Assembly: GCA_027600665.1 (NCBI GenBank)
Contig: JADGJL010000604.1
Coordinates: forward strand, 1-17,368
DNA from: Irineochytrium annulatum
Lineage: Eukaryota > Chytridiomycota > Chytridiomycetes > Chytridiales > Chytridiaceae
Direction: 5' to 3'
DNA: 17,368 bases
The translations under genes and the position numbers were made by a program. The notes under the pieces were generated by a model. The model had not been told where the DNA came from. It was given only the letters and a program-made list of their open reading frames with translations, and did no database searches. Below, one piece after another: positions 9,964 through 17,368 of the stretch; positions within the stretch are counted from its first letter, which is position 1; each line of letters begins with the position of its first letter.

Positions 9964-11264
9964 TCAAAAATCATAAAAAAAGTCCTCCTCATCCTCAAAG
10001 GTCCTGCTAAGGCAAAGTATTTTCGCAACCTGCGCCTCCTTGAGGGACGTTCTGTCCCTCACAGCCATCTGCACCGCCGCGGCCAAATCCGCTATCACGA
10101 CTGGCAAGATGGCCATCGACACAATTTGCACACCCCCCAGTGGTGCCGCATGTGGCCTCGCCGCCTCGATGAATCCGACGCGGAAATCATGCAAGCTCCT
10201 GGCGACAGCTATCATCCTCGTGACGACTTTGTTGGCGATGAGATTCAGCTGCTTGGACCGACCGGTGAGCCAGCGAATCGCACTGGGCAAGAAATTGAAT
10301 GTCTTGACCGAGTCCGCCCAGAAGTCGGCGGTCCGGGTCTTACGCGCGATGTCGGTCGGGAGGGCTTCGGTGATGATGTCGGGGACGAGGGCGCAAGCTT
10401 TCACAATATATAGATTCACTGTGTCATAGTTACGAGCGTGACCTGTTGTAAATGTGGGACGTTACTTTAACGTCGAAAAATAATCATGCGAGAAGGAAAC
10501 TTACGTAAGATGGTGTGCAGGGTCGTCTCCCTGCTGTTCTCCCACTTCCCCGCATCGTCGTCCACCGCCAGGATCAGATCGCTCGCGTCCTTGAGCGCGC
10601 TTGAGGCCTTATGCACGCTGACGATCTCATTTACGACCTTGCACAGCTTCGCCACGAAGAAATTCAGCTCCCTCTCCAGGGACGCATTCTGCGGCACAAA
10701 CACGGTGTCGAACAGGAGCCTAACCACGAGGCTGACCCTCGTCCTCGTCGCCACGAGCTCGTCCGCGAGGGACGCGACCCGGCTGTGCTCAAAGATGGCG
10801 ACCTGCTCCTGCGTCAGGTATACCTGCCGCTGGGCTCGGAGCTCGTCGAGCCGGTGCCGGGCCTCCTGAAGCGCGGCCGCGAGCTTGTCCTTTGCACTCT
10901 TAAGGAACGCACCCTTGTCGTTCTCGGCCTGGGCGACCGCGAGCTGGCCCTCGGCCTTCTTGACACGGTCGTCGCATTCCTGGAGAGCTTTGATGGCGCC
11001 GTCCATGCCCGCTCTCTGTTTGTCAGGTTCTAAGTAACTGGGCGAGGCGGAGTGGAAATGGACAGCTGTGTTACCGTTGCGGCCGCGGTGTCGTCGGACC
11101 CATTCAGCTCGACGATCCGGAGTACGAGCGCATCTGGTGAGCGCCGCTGTCAGGATCGCAGTCCCTCCCACGCCAAAATTCAACTCACTGTACTCCTTCA
11201 GCATGTCCGAGGCCTCAGGCGGGAAGCCTGAGGCGGCGTAGGTTGGCGGGGCGTTGTCGGCCAT
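9964..11264 (-). CDS. Unrecognised helical protein, paralog A of a tandem pair
   Basis: Four exons: 11264-11189, 11133-11075, 11015-10505, 10442-9964, giving 374 aa. Splice phases are 1, 0 and 1; donors are GTGAGT, GTAACA and GTAAGT. I do not recognise the family. The protein begins with a short Pro/Gly/Tyr segment (APPTYAASGFP) and an acidic helix. A conserved exon-2 segment reads ALVLRIVELNGS, and residues 46-215 are long charged helices with heptad-like spacing, probably coiled coil. A second helical half (217-374) contains LHDFRVGFIEAARPHAAPLGG, and the C-terminus is RTFEDEEDFF. No signal peptide or clear membrane segment is visible. The start at 11264 is chosen because it aligns with the ATG of the neighbouring paralog (13015) and is the first in-frame ATG. 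It has a C at -3, so initiation context is moderate, and an overlapping upstream ATG exists (11307). Function unknown. Confidence 0.82.
11212..11234 (-). repeat. 9-bp inverted repeat (hairpin) in exon 1 of paralog A
   Basis: GCCTCAGGC and its exact complement GCCTGAGGC flank a 5-nt loop, starting about 30 nt into the coding sequence. It encodes part of the ASGFPPEAS segment. Paralog B has a shorter hairpin (CCGGG/CCCGG, 12973-12985) at the equivalent place. Confidence 0.75.
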
Positions 11265-11307
11265 AGGGGCTATCGGGATCGTTAAGGAGAGAGGGTTTCT
11301 GGGACAT
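11215..11307 (-). promoter_or_regulatory. Possible overlapping upstream ORF before paralog A
   Basis: On the minus strand an ATG at 11307 opens a 30-codon frame ending in TGA at 11215, in a different phase from the main ATG at 11264 and overlapping it by 50 nt. If the transcript starts upstream of 11307, scanning ribosomes would meet this ATG first, which would lower translation of the main protein. The transcription start is unknown. Confidence 0.35.
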
Positions 11308-11612
11308 GATGGAGGCCACCAGGCTGTTATGGGTCGAGCGCGCGGGCAGGCTTGAGCTGTGACAGCCACTCCGGCAAGTCAAAGTTGCCATGAAACACCC
11401 CTTAAAACTGCTGAAAGAAATTGATATCTACAAATTGTCGAAAGTTCTTTCAGCAAAGTATATTATCATGACCGCCTACGAGCTACAGCAACAAGCAACG
11501 TGTCTTTACTGCAAAAAAGAAAAAGAAGCAACGGGTTCGACAACAACGCGTCTGAACACATATGCGTAACATGAGGAACCATGCATTAACAGGGAATTAC
11601 ACCAAGAGCAAT
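11265..11612. other. Intergenic region between the two paralogs
   Basis: 348 nt holding the 5' flank of paralog A and the 3' UTR of paralog B, both on the minus strand. I see no AATAAA on the minus strand and no clear TATA box. Nothing here resembles an additional gene. Confidence 0.5.
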
Positions 11613-13015
11613 TCACATATTGAAGAAAAAGTCCTCCTCATCCTCAAACGTCCTGTTCAAACCAAGAACCTTCGCGACCTCCGCGTCCCTCAGCTCAAGC
11701 CTCTCCTTCACGGTCCTGTACACCAAGCCCTTCAAATCTGCTAACGCGGCCGGGAAAACAGCCTCAGACACGCGCCTCATCCCCCCCAACGGCCCCGCAT
11801 GCGGCCTGGCGTCCTCTATAAGCCCCACGCGGAAATCATGCAGGGCCCTCGCGACCTCGACTAACTTCGTGGCGATCTTGTTGGCGATGGTATTAAGCCT
11901 TTGCGAGCGCTCTGTAAGCCACGTCTTGGCTGCAGGGAGGAACTCGAAGTTTTTTATGTGACTGTAGCCGAAGGCTGTGGCTCCGAGGTCCCTGCGCCCC
12001 TCCGGAACGTGGATGTTGTGAGCGATGTCGTTGGGGAGGGTGTCGGTGAGAAGCCCGGGGACTAAGGAGCAGGCTTTGAGGATATAAAGGTTGACTACAT
12101 CGTGATGCCGGGCGTAACCTGTGTCTTGGTTAAGTGGGTTCGCAAACATAAAACTTCACAAATCAAGGGAGGCTATTGGGACACTCACGTGTGGCGGTGT
12201 CAAGCGAATGCTCCTTTATCCCGTGCCAATAAAAGTCCGCGTCTTTTCCGTAATAAAAGTCCGCCTCTTTTCCCACAGCCAAGAGGAGCTCGCCGGCGTC
12301 CCTAAGCGCGCTCGACGCCTTATGCACATTGACAATCTCGCTGACGTATTTGCACATTTTCCCGATGTAAAAATCCAGCTCCCTTTCCAAACTCGCGTTG
12401 TGCGGCAAAAACACCGTGTCGAACACCATCCTGACGACACAGCTAGCCCTCGCGCGCGTGGACGCCAACTCGTCCGCCAACGTAGCCGCGCTGCTGTGCT
12501 CCAAAATCGACGCCTGTTCTTCCTTCACGCAGATCGATCGTTTTGAGCGGACGTCCTCTAAATGCATTTGTGCTGCCTTGAGCGCGGACGCCAGCTTTTC
12601 CTTGGCAGAAGTAAACACAGCGCCGTGGTTGAACTCGGCCTGGGCGTTGGCCAAATGCTCCTCGGCCTTCTTGACGCGGCCGTCGCACGCTTTGAGGGCG
12701 CTGACGGCGGCCACCATGTTAGCTTTCTGCAATGCAGACGTTAGTGGAAGTTACCTAGCGTTATCGATGAAAACGGGCCTGTTGCTCAGTGATGGGGTTT
12801 TCCCACCAAAATGAGTTATGGCGGGTGTACCTTTGCGGCCGCGGTGGCTTCGGAGCCGTCAAGCTCGATGATCCGGAGTACGAGAGCACCTGCCCATGTC
12901 CCATCAACCCTGCGCTTCACAAAACGAAAGCGGCAGACTCACTGTATTCTTCAAGCAGGTCATCGGCTTCCGCCGGGAAGCCCGGAGAGGCGTACGTGGG
13001 TGGGGCGATGTCCAT
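11613..13015 (-). CDS. Unrecognised helical protein, paralog B of a tandem pair
   Basis: Four exons: 13015-12943, 12889-12831, 12726-12189, 12118-11613, giving 391 aa. Intron positions and phases (1, 0, 1) are the same as in paralog A, and exon 2 is 59 nt in both. The N-terminus APPTYASPGFPAEADDLLEEYS, exon-2 ALVLRIIELDGS, the long charged helical region (45-195), LHDFRVGLIEDARPHAGPLGG and the tail RTFEDEEDFFF all match paralog A, so the two arose by duplication. B differs by an 8-residue tandem repeat (196-211) and by an extra segment of about 15 residues near 255 (around GATAFGYSH). The ATG context (GCC before, G after) is good. No signal peptide, membrane segment or known domain is visible. 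I cannot assign a function; the helical make-up could suit an oligomeric or scaffold protein, but that is only a guess. Confidence 0.82.
12228..12275 (-). repeat. Tandem 24-bp repeat (two copies) inside exon 3 of paralog B
   Basis: Copies at 12228-12251 and 12252-12275 agree at 21 of 24 bases. On the coding strand they encode two eight-residue units, GKEADFYY and GKDADFYW (residues 196-211). Paralog A has no equivalent sequence, going straight from LAV to an acidic stretch, so the repeat arose or was lost after the gene duplication. Confidence 0.85.
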
Positions 13016-13467
13016 GGCCAGAGAGGGATGGCTGGAGATGTGACGAGATAAAGACCGATGGGCTTGAATGTTTCAGGTAGAAATGGTGCAAATTTGAACT
13101 TATTATTATTAGCTTCGTTGCTGGACAGGATATAATTGAACAAAGGTGACCCAAAGACAGACCGCTCAGAAATCTACACATGCGGGCCAGTCGGAGAAAG
13201 AACAACAACAGATGCTTGGGGCAAAAATACTGAACAAAAGGATGTAGACAGTGCAAGGGACACGCCCTGGTGGGCAAGAAGAGAAAGCCATGCGATAAGC
13301 GAGCATGAGAGACTCAACGCAAACATTGGTAGGCAAGCACGAAAACAGAATCCGGTACAACCAGGGCCACCATAATGAACAAACTGTGCAGCCCTCATCA
13401 AAAGAAGTTCTACTTAACCAAAAAAAATCACCTAGCATACATAACTAAGGCGGTCTCAAAGACTTAC
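13016..13467. other. Intergenic region upstream of paralog B
   Basis: 452 nt between the paralog B start and the stop of the CFEM-like gene, both minus strand. A weak TATA-like ATTATATCC on the minus strand (about 13129-13137) lies some 115 nt upstream of the paralog B start. Short open frames on both strands in this stretch have no protein-like features. Confidence 0.5.
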
Positions 13468-14121
13468 TCAAACAGCAGCGAAGAGAACCGCCACGGAGAG
13501 GAGACCCATAGCCACCTGAACCTCTCCGACACGAGCGCCCCTAACGGCCCCGGCCGTGGACGTGCCAACGGTCGAGATGCCCGACGCTAGCGCGGTGCCG
13601 CTCTTGGTCGACGTGGTCATCACGGTACTCGCTGGCGCAGCGGTGGTGTTCGAGCTCGGTAGGAAGGTCTTGAGAAGACTGCACTCAGTCGAGAGGGCCG
13701 CAACCTGACTCTGGTCGTTCGCGTTGTTGCAGTTGTTCTTCTGCATGCAGGATTGGAGCCCCGAGACGAGGGCGTTAGGGTTCGCGCAGGCCTGTGCGAG
13801 GACCTGGAGAGTGAGAGAGTCGACGTTCACGCCGGCACCAGCGAGGCAGCCCTGGGTGCTGTTTTCAAGCGAAAAGAACGGTTAACAAGAAAGTCCGCCA
13901 CAGAGATCCCACAAGGCGAAAGAAGGAGCGTGATCGCGTTACCAGGGGGTCAATGCCTTGAAGATTGCAGTAACGTCGATCCCGCCGACAGTCAGACTAC
14001 CGCCGAGGGTGGTTGTGGCGGCAGCCACCGTCGTGGCGAGCGTCGCGGCCGGGGCGGTCGTGGATTGGCCGTTGACGGCGAGGGCCAGGCTGAGGAAGAC
14101 AGTGACGGCGGAGGCGAGCAT
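13468..14121 (-). CDS. Secreted, probably GPI-anchored six-cysteine CFEM-like protein
   Basis: Two exons: 14121-13943 and 13858-13468, with an 84-nt phase-2 intron (GTAACG donor, AAAACAG acceptor); the product is 189 aa. Residues 1-19 form a signal peptide (hydrophobic VTVFLSLALAV then NGQ). After a Thr/Ala-rich stretch comes a cysteine-rich core with C60, C64, C84, C97, C103 and C119. Then follows a Ser/Thr/Ala-rich stalk (127-165) and a hydrophobic C-terminal tail (173-189), as in GPI-anchored cell-wall proteins. The CxxxC start and the spacing of the last cysteines resemble the fungal CFEM domain, which normally has eight cysteines and can bind haem; here two in the middle are absent. CFEM proteins act at the fungal surface in haem uptake, adhesion or wall structure. 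The splice joins ...ALTP to CTQGC and creates C60, which supports the model. CFEM membership is likely but not certain. Confidence 0.8.
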
Positions 14122-14447
14122 GGTGTGTGATGGAGATGGACGGAGAGGTGGTCGGAGTGAGTTGCTGCGCAGAAATAAATGGGGGGGGGCGGATCGGGTG
14201 CTTATATCCGGGCGAGCAGCGTTCTGGACTGTGGCGAGCGGAGTGGCGAGTCGCTAGTTTTTGCAACCCCGACGATTCCAAATATAGTAGAATTAAGCCA
14301 AGAAGAGATAAAACAAATATTGTGGAGTTTATCACTAGTATAAGAACAAGATTTTGTGAAAGTGTACTGCAATAATCTTTTGGAGGCCCACAAATGAGAG
14401 TAATGTACACCGCAGGATGTTCATTCAAGAGAAAGAATGCAAAACGC
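14122..14447. other. Intergenic region: promoter of the CFEM-like gene and 3' UTR of the reductase gene
   Basis: 326 nt. The end near 14122-14230 holds a run of nine G (14181-14189) and a TATA-like element on the minus strand; the end near 14270-14447 is A/T-rich and should be the reductase 3' UTR. No AATAAA is present on the minus strand. Confidence 0.55.
14201..14206 (-). promoter_or_regulatory. Possible TATA box of the CFEM-like gene
   Basis: The minus strand reads GGATATAAGC here, 80 nt upstream of the start codon at 14121. Position and orientation suit a TATA element; the match is partial. Confidence 0.4.
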
Positions 14448-15617
14448 CTAAAAAGCCTTCAGAGCGACCAAACTCTCAGCCGTGGCGATCACCGCCTCCT
14501 CGTTAGACCTAAACGTTGCCCCCAACACATTCTTCGCCTTCGCATTCGAGCAGTTTCGCTCCTTCCCAAGCTCAGACACGACGAGTTTAATGTCCTCGCG
14601 GAACCACGCCAAGCCCCTTAGCAACAACGAAGGCAGCTCAAAAGTCGGTACCTTCTTTGCATGTTCTGGCATCTTCTCCCTTATTATGGCGCCAACTTGA
14701 AGGATCGACGGGCTTGGCCCCGCGACCGCGACGAACCTCTCGCCCGCGGACTTCTCCGGCTGCTCCATGCACAGCAAGTGCAGCTCGGCCACGTCCCTAA
14801 CGTCGACGATCCCGAACTTGAGCGGCGGACAACCGGGCACGCTTCCGTCCATCAGCTTCTTAACGAGCTCGAGCGACGTCGACGATTCAACTGTCAGCGC
14901 AGGCCCGAGCACGCCGACGGGGCACACGACGCTCAGCTTCACGCTCTTGTGCTCGGATGATGCGATGTAGTCCCAGCATGCTCGCTCCGCGATTGTCTTG
15001 GATTTTTGGTAAGGCGGTGTGGGGATGGACTTGTTCTCGATATCAGACCAAATTTTCTCGTCGTAGACCGAATATTTGCCCTCAGGGTGGCCGTACACTG
15101 ACAGACGCACACGATACCTGATTAGCTTGGCTGCGACCGAATACAAACTGAAGAGAAATAACTTACTGATAGCAGCGACGCTGCTCGTTAAGACAACCAT
15201 CTTCACACCGGCCTTGTCCGACGCCTTGAGCACCCTGAGCGCACCATCCCTCGCCGGGATAATCAGCTCGTTCTCGTCCTTTGGCGTTTTGAGCGGGAAC
15301 GGCGAGGCAACGTGCCTGTATATGACAAAGGAGTGAGAGAAGGATGGCATTTAGCATTCTGACCACACGTAGTCGCATCCTCCCACGGCCGCGTCCCAGT
15401 TTTCGTCGCTCGAAAGGTCGGCCGCGAAGACGGTGAGCTTCTCGGCCACGGTTTGGGAGGGCACGCCGGCGTCAGTGAGGAGCTGGCGGACGGCGGCTTC
15501 TTTCGATAGGGATCGGATCGTTGTGCGGACGTTGTAGCCCTTGTTCAAGAGGAGTATGAGCGAGTGCGAGCCGATGAAGCCCGTGCCGCCGGTGACGAGG
15601 ACGGTTTGCGAGGGCAT
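14448..15617 (-). CDS. NAD(P)-dependent extended SDR, dihydroflavonol-reductase/Gre2-like
   Basis: Three exons: 15617-15367, 15315-15167, 15097-14448; introns are 51 and 69 nt and the product is 349 aa, the usual size for the family. The N-terminal Rossmann motif TGGTGFIGSH is at 9-18. GCDYVHVASPFP is restored across the first junction, VVLTSSVAAI (124-133) carries the catalytic Ser, and YQKSK (163-167) is the YxxxK catalytic pair. CPVGVLGPAL, DVRDVAELHLLCME and GERFVAVAG are typical of DFR/cinnamoyl-CoA-reductase-like enzymes. Such proteins reduce carbonyl groups of small metabolites with NADPH; yeast Gre2 reduces methylglyoxal and isovaleraldehyde. The true substrate cannot be read from the sequence. 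The first donor (GTGGTC) is unusual but is the only one that keeps the conserved frame. There is no signal peptide, so it is probably cytosolic. A TATA box lies just upstream. Confidence 0.92.
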
Positions 15618-15942
15618 TGCTGGATGCGATGATGGCGTGGAGGGTTGGAGGACTTCGCGTGAATATTTATAACGCGACGAGCAGTGCCGCCTCCGTGTTT
15701 TGCGGAAGCGGCTTGATGATGGCCCGCTCCCATCCCTCTGACGACACGTAGGGTCCGGCTGAAAGGCGGACATAATAATGTATTGCGGTGCATTCAAACT
15801 CGAAGCGGAGTGTTCGTAAAAGTCGGAAAAAAGGAATAGGATAAAAGATAAAGCGGAAAAGAAATGAAATGAGACTGTATAAGCTCTCTGTTAAACCACG
15901 ATAATCCCGACACGTCCCTCACTTCCCCAAAATCATCGACAG
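15618..15942. other. Intergenic region between reductase and WD40 genes
   Basis: 325 nt. The part near the reductase contains its TATA box. The A-rich part at 15800-15880 (minus strand T-rich) is presumably the 3' UTR of the WD40 gene. Nothing else is seen. Confidence 0.5.
15664..15671 (-). promoter_or_regulatory. TATA box of the reductase gene
   Basis: The minus strand carries TATAAATA, a consensus TATA box, about 47-54 nt upstream of the start codon at 15617. With the usual spacing, transcription would start near 15635-15640, leaving a short 5' UTR of about 20-25 nt. This suggests a regulated, TATA-dependent promoter, which suits a stress-responsive reductase. Confidence 0.65.
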
Positions 15943-17368
15943 TTAAACATGAATGATAACCACTTGTCCAGCTGGCGTACCAATCGCAATAATTCTCTCC
16001 TGGAAGCTGACGAGAATACCCCTTTGCGACTCAGGGATCCAAAGCCGTCGCGTACCGGTCCCGTCAGGACGGTCGGACACCCATCCGTCCTCGCCAAGGA
16101 CCCATGCTGCCGATTTCACCGCATTGCCAACACCGCGTCCCGTCGGCCGCAATATTAACTCCTCGCTCTCGGGTTCCACATCGAGCTCTGCGTTGTCCTC
16201 GTTCACAGAATCTTCATGCTCGGCCGCGTCGGTATCTTTATCGCCTTCAGCGCGACGGCTCGGAGGCAGCACCATCGATCTCCCGTCGTCCATAATGCCG
16301 ACAACCATCCTCCGGTTCCTTTCCTTCCCCTCCATCCCATCCCCGCCCCCGGTTCCCCTCGCATCCTTCCTCACCGACACCCCATTCACCTTCACGACCG
16401 TCGCGCCCCTCTTGGACCCCGTCCTCGTCACCGAACGCCCTCCTTCGACGGCCACGACTACCTCCTCCTCAACGCCAACGCTCACGGGAAGTCCTGCCGC
16501 GCCACCGTCTGTCAACCCGAGCGCCTCGGCTTTCGCCACCCGGACCGCGGCCTCCTCCCACGTCCCAACATTCAGCGACCGCGTCTCGATCACGCGCACG
16601 AGCCGCCCCCGCTCGACGCTCCACACCCGGACGGTGGAGTCCGCGCCTGCTGAGGTCACGAAACGACCGTCAGGGGACACCGCAATCGCGCGGACGACGT
16701 CGCCGTGGCCCTCGTCCTCTGGCGTCATCGATGCGGACGCAATCACGCCACCACCGAGGCCAATGTTTGTGAGGAGTGGCGACGACTGCGCCGAACCTGC
16801 GCCCGCACTGCTGACACCGGCGACAGCAGATTGGAACAGCTCGACCGCGGCAGCCTTGACGCTCCCCGCCGTCAACTGCGGCGAAGACGATGCAGACGAC
16901 GTCGACGCGGAGGGAGGTTGGTTTAATCGCGCCGGGTCGCACTCCCAAATTTTAACGGTCCGGTCGTCCGAACCCGAGACAATCCTTCTCCCATCGGGTC
17001 CAACGGTGACGCATCCAACGCTGTTCGCATGTCCCTCGAGCATCTGGGCGCATCGGCCCGTCTCGCCGTCCCAAACTCGAACGGTCGTGTCTCTCGAACC
17101 TGAGACAATCCACCGCCCATCCGGGGACACGCAAACGGCATTCACCGTGTTGGCATGCCCGAAAAGCGTCCGGATACCGCGACCCGTGTCCGCATCCCAG
17201 ATCCGCACGGTCCGGTCTTCGCCTCCAGAAACGACCCACCTCCCGTCCGGCGAGACGCAGACGCACCGAACCGGCGCCTGGTGACCCTTCAACAAAAACG
17301 CCGTTTCTCCGCTCTCGGCGTCCATCACCGTCACAACCATTTCACTTCCACCCTCCGCACCCTTCCCC
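15943..17368 (-). CDS. WD40-repeat protein, C-terminal part (5' end outside window)
   Basis: The frame is open from the stop at 15943 to the window edge, so the 5' end is missing. The ATG at 17338-17340 is probably internal, because the preceding codons read GGSE and make GGSEMVVTVMDAESG, the last strands of an earlier WD repeat. Counting from that Met, repeats begin with GH at 19, 61 and 103, each ending SPDGRW..SG..D.TVR.WD (third: WE). A Ser/Ala-rich linker (140-205) follows, then a fourth repeat (211-241). Next come about 165 poorly conserved residues, partly acidic, and a final cap with DGWVSDRPDG...LWIPESQRG...GTPAGQVVIIHV (418-465). WD40 propellers are binding scaffolds. The repeats and cap resemble fungal NACHT-WD receptors, but no NACHT domain is in view, so this is only a possibility. 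The visible 1.4 kb has no intron. Confidence 0.88.
   Translation of the reverse strand, partial: GKGAEGGSEMVVTVMDAESGETAFLLKGHQAPVRCVCVSPDGRWVVSGGEDRTVRIWDADTGRGIRTLFGHANTVNAVCVSPDGRWIVSGSRDTTVRVWDGETGRCAQMLEGHANSVGCVTVGPDGRRIVSGSDDRTVKIWECDPARLNQPPSASTSSASSSPQLTAGSVKAAAVELFQSAVAGVSSAGAGSAQSSPLLTNIGLGGGVIASASMTPEDEGHGDVVRAIAVSPDGRFVTSAGADSTVRVWSVERGRLVRVIETRSLNVGTWEEAAVRVAKAEALGLTDGGAAGLPVSVGVEEEVVVAVEGGRSVTRTGSKRGATVVKVNGVSVRKDARGTGGGDGMEGKERNRRMVVGIMDDGRSMVLPPSRRAEGDKDTDAAEHEDSVNEDNAELDVEPESEELILRPTGRGVGNAVKSAAWVLGEDGWVSDRPDGTGTRRLWIPESQRGILVSFQERIIAIGTPAGQVVIIHV

Noticed and set aside
15953..17284. A 443-codon open frame on the plus strand opposite the WD40 gene
   Set aside because: It is antisense to a clear WD40 coding sequence, is Ser/Thr/Pro-rich as expected from the complement of G/C-biased codons, and has no recognisable domain.

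Overview
The window looks like nuclear DNA from a fungus, and I lean towards an early-diverging (chytrid-like) one. The basis is short spliceosomal introns (about 45-90 nt, one of 209 nt) with GTRNGT-type donors, C/T-rich or CAG/TAG acceptors and CTRAY-like branch sites; a GPI-type CFEM-like wall protein; an Scp160/vigilin protein; and an LMBR1/LIMR membrane protein of the type I associate with plants and amoebae. The taxon is an inference. No tRNA, rRNA, transposon or CRISPR was seen.

Layout: about 1 kb without a recognisable gene (1-1053), then one plus-strand gene, a six/seven-exon LMBR1-like multi-pass membrane protein (1054-2965). All other genes are on the minus strand. A 14-KH-module vigilin/Scp160 protein (3686-9529, 10 exons, 1734 aa) converges on the LMBR1 gene across a 720-nt gap. 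Next is a tandem pair of paralogous four-exon genes of a family I do not recognise (9964-11264 and 11613-13015). They are followed by a secreted, probably GPI-anchored six-cysteine CFEM-like protein (13468-14121), an extended short-chain dehydrogenase of the dihydroflavonol-reductase/Gre2 type (14448-15617), and the C-terminal part of a WD40 protein that runs off the right edge (15943-17368).

The genes do not form an obvious pathway; this reads as ordinary eukaryotic gene order with one local tandem duplication. The most interesting points are: (i) the unrecognised paralog pair, with identical intron positions and phases, a shared 59-nt exon and a conserved acidic-aromatic C-terminus; (ii) the vigilin gene, where all nine introns are phase 0 and several exons equal exactly one KH module; (iii) the WD40 fragment, whose C-terminal cap resembles fungal NLR-like (NACHT-WD) receptors; and (iv) the CFEM-like protein, which lacks two of the eight usual cysteines.

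All exon boundaries were derived by hand from splice signals and reading-frame continuity. Each complete gene gives an uninterrupted frame whose total length is divisible by three. None has transcript support here.
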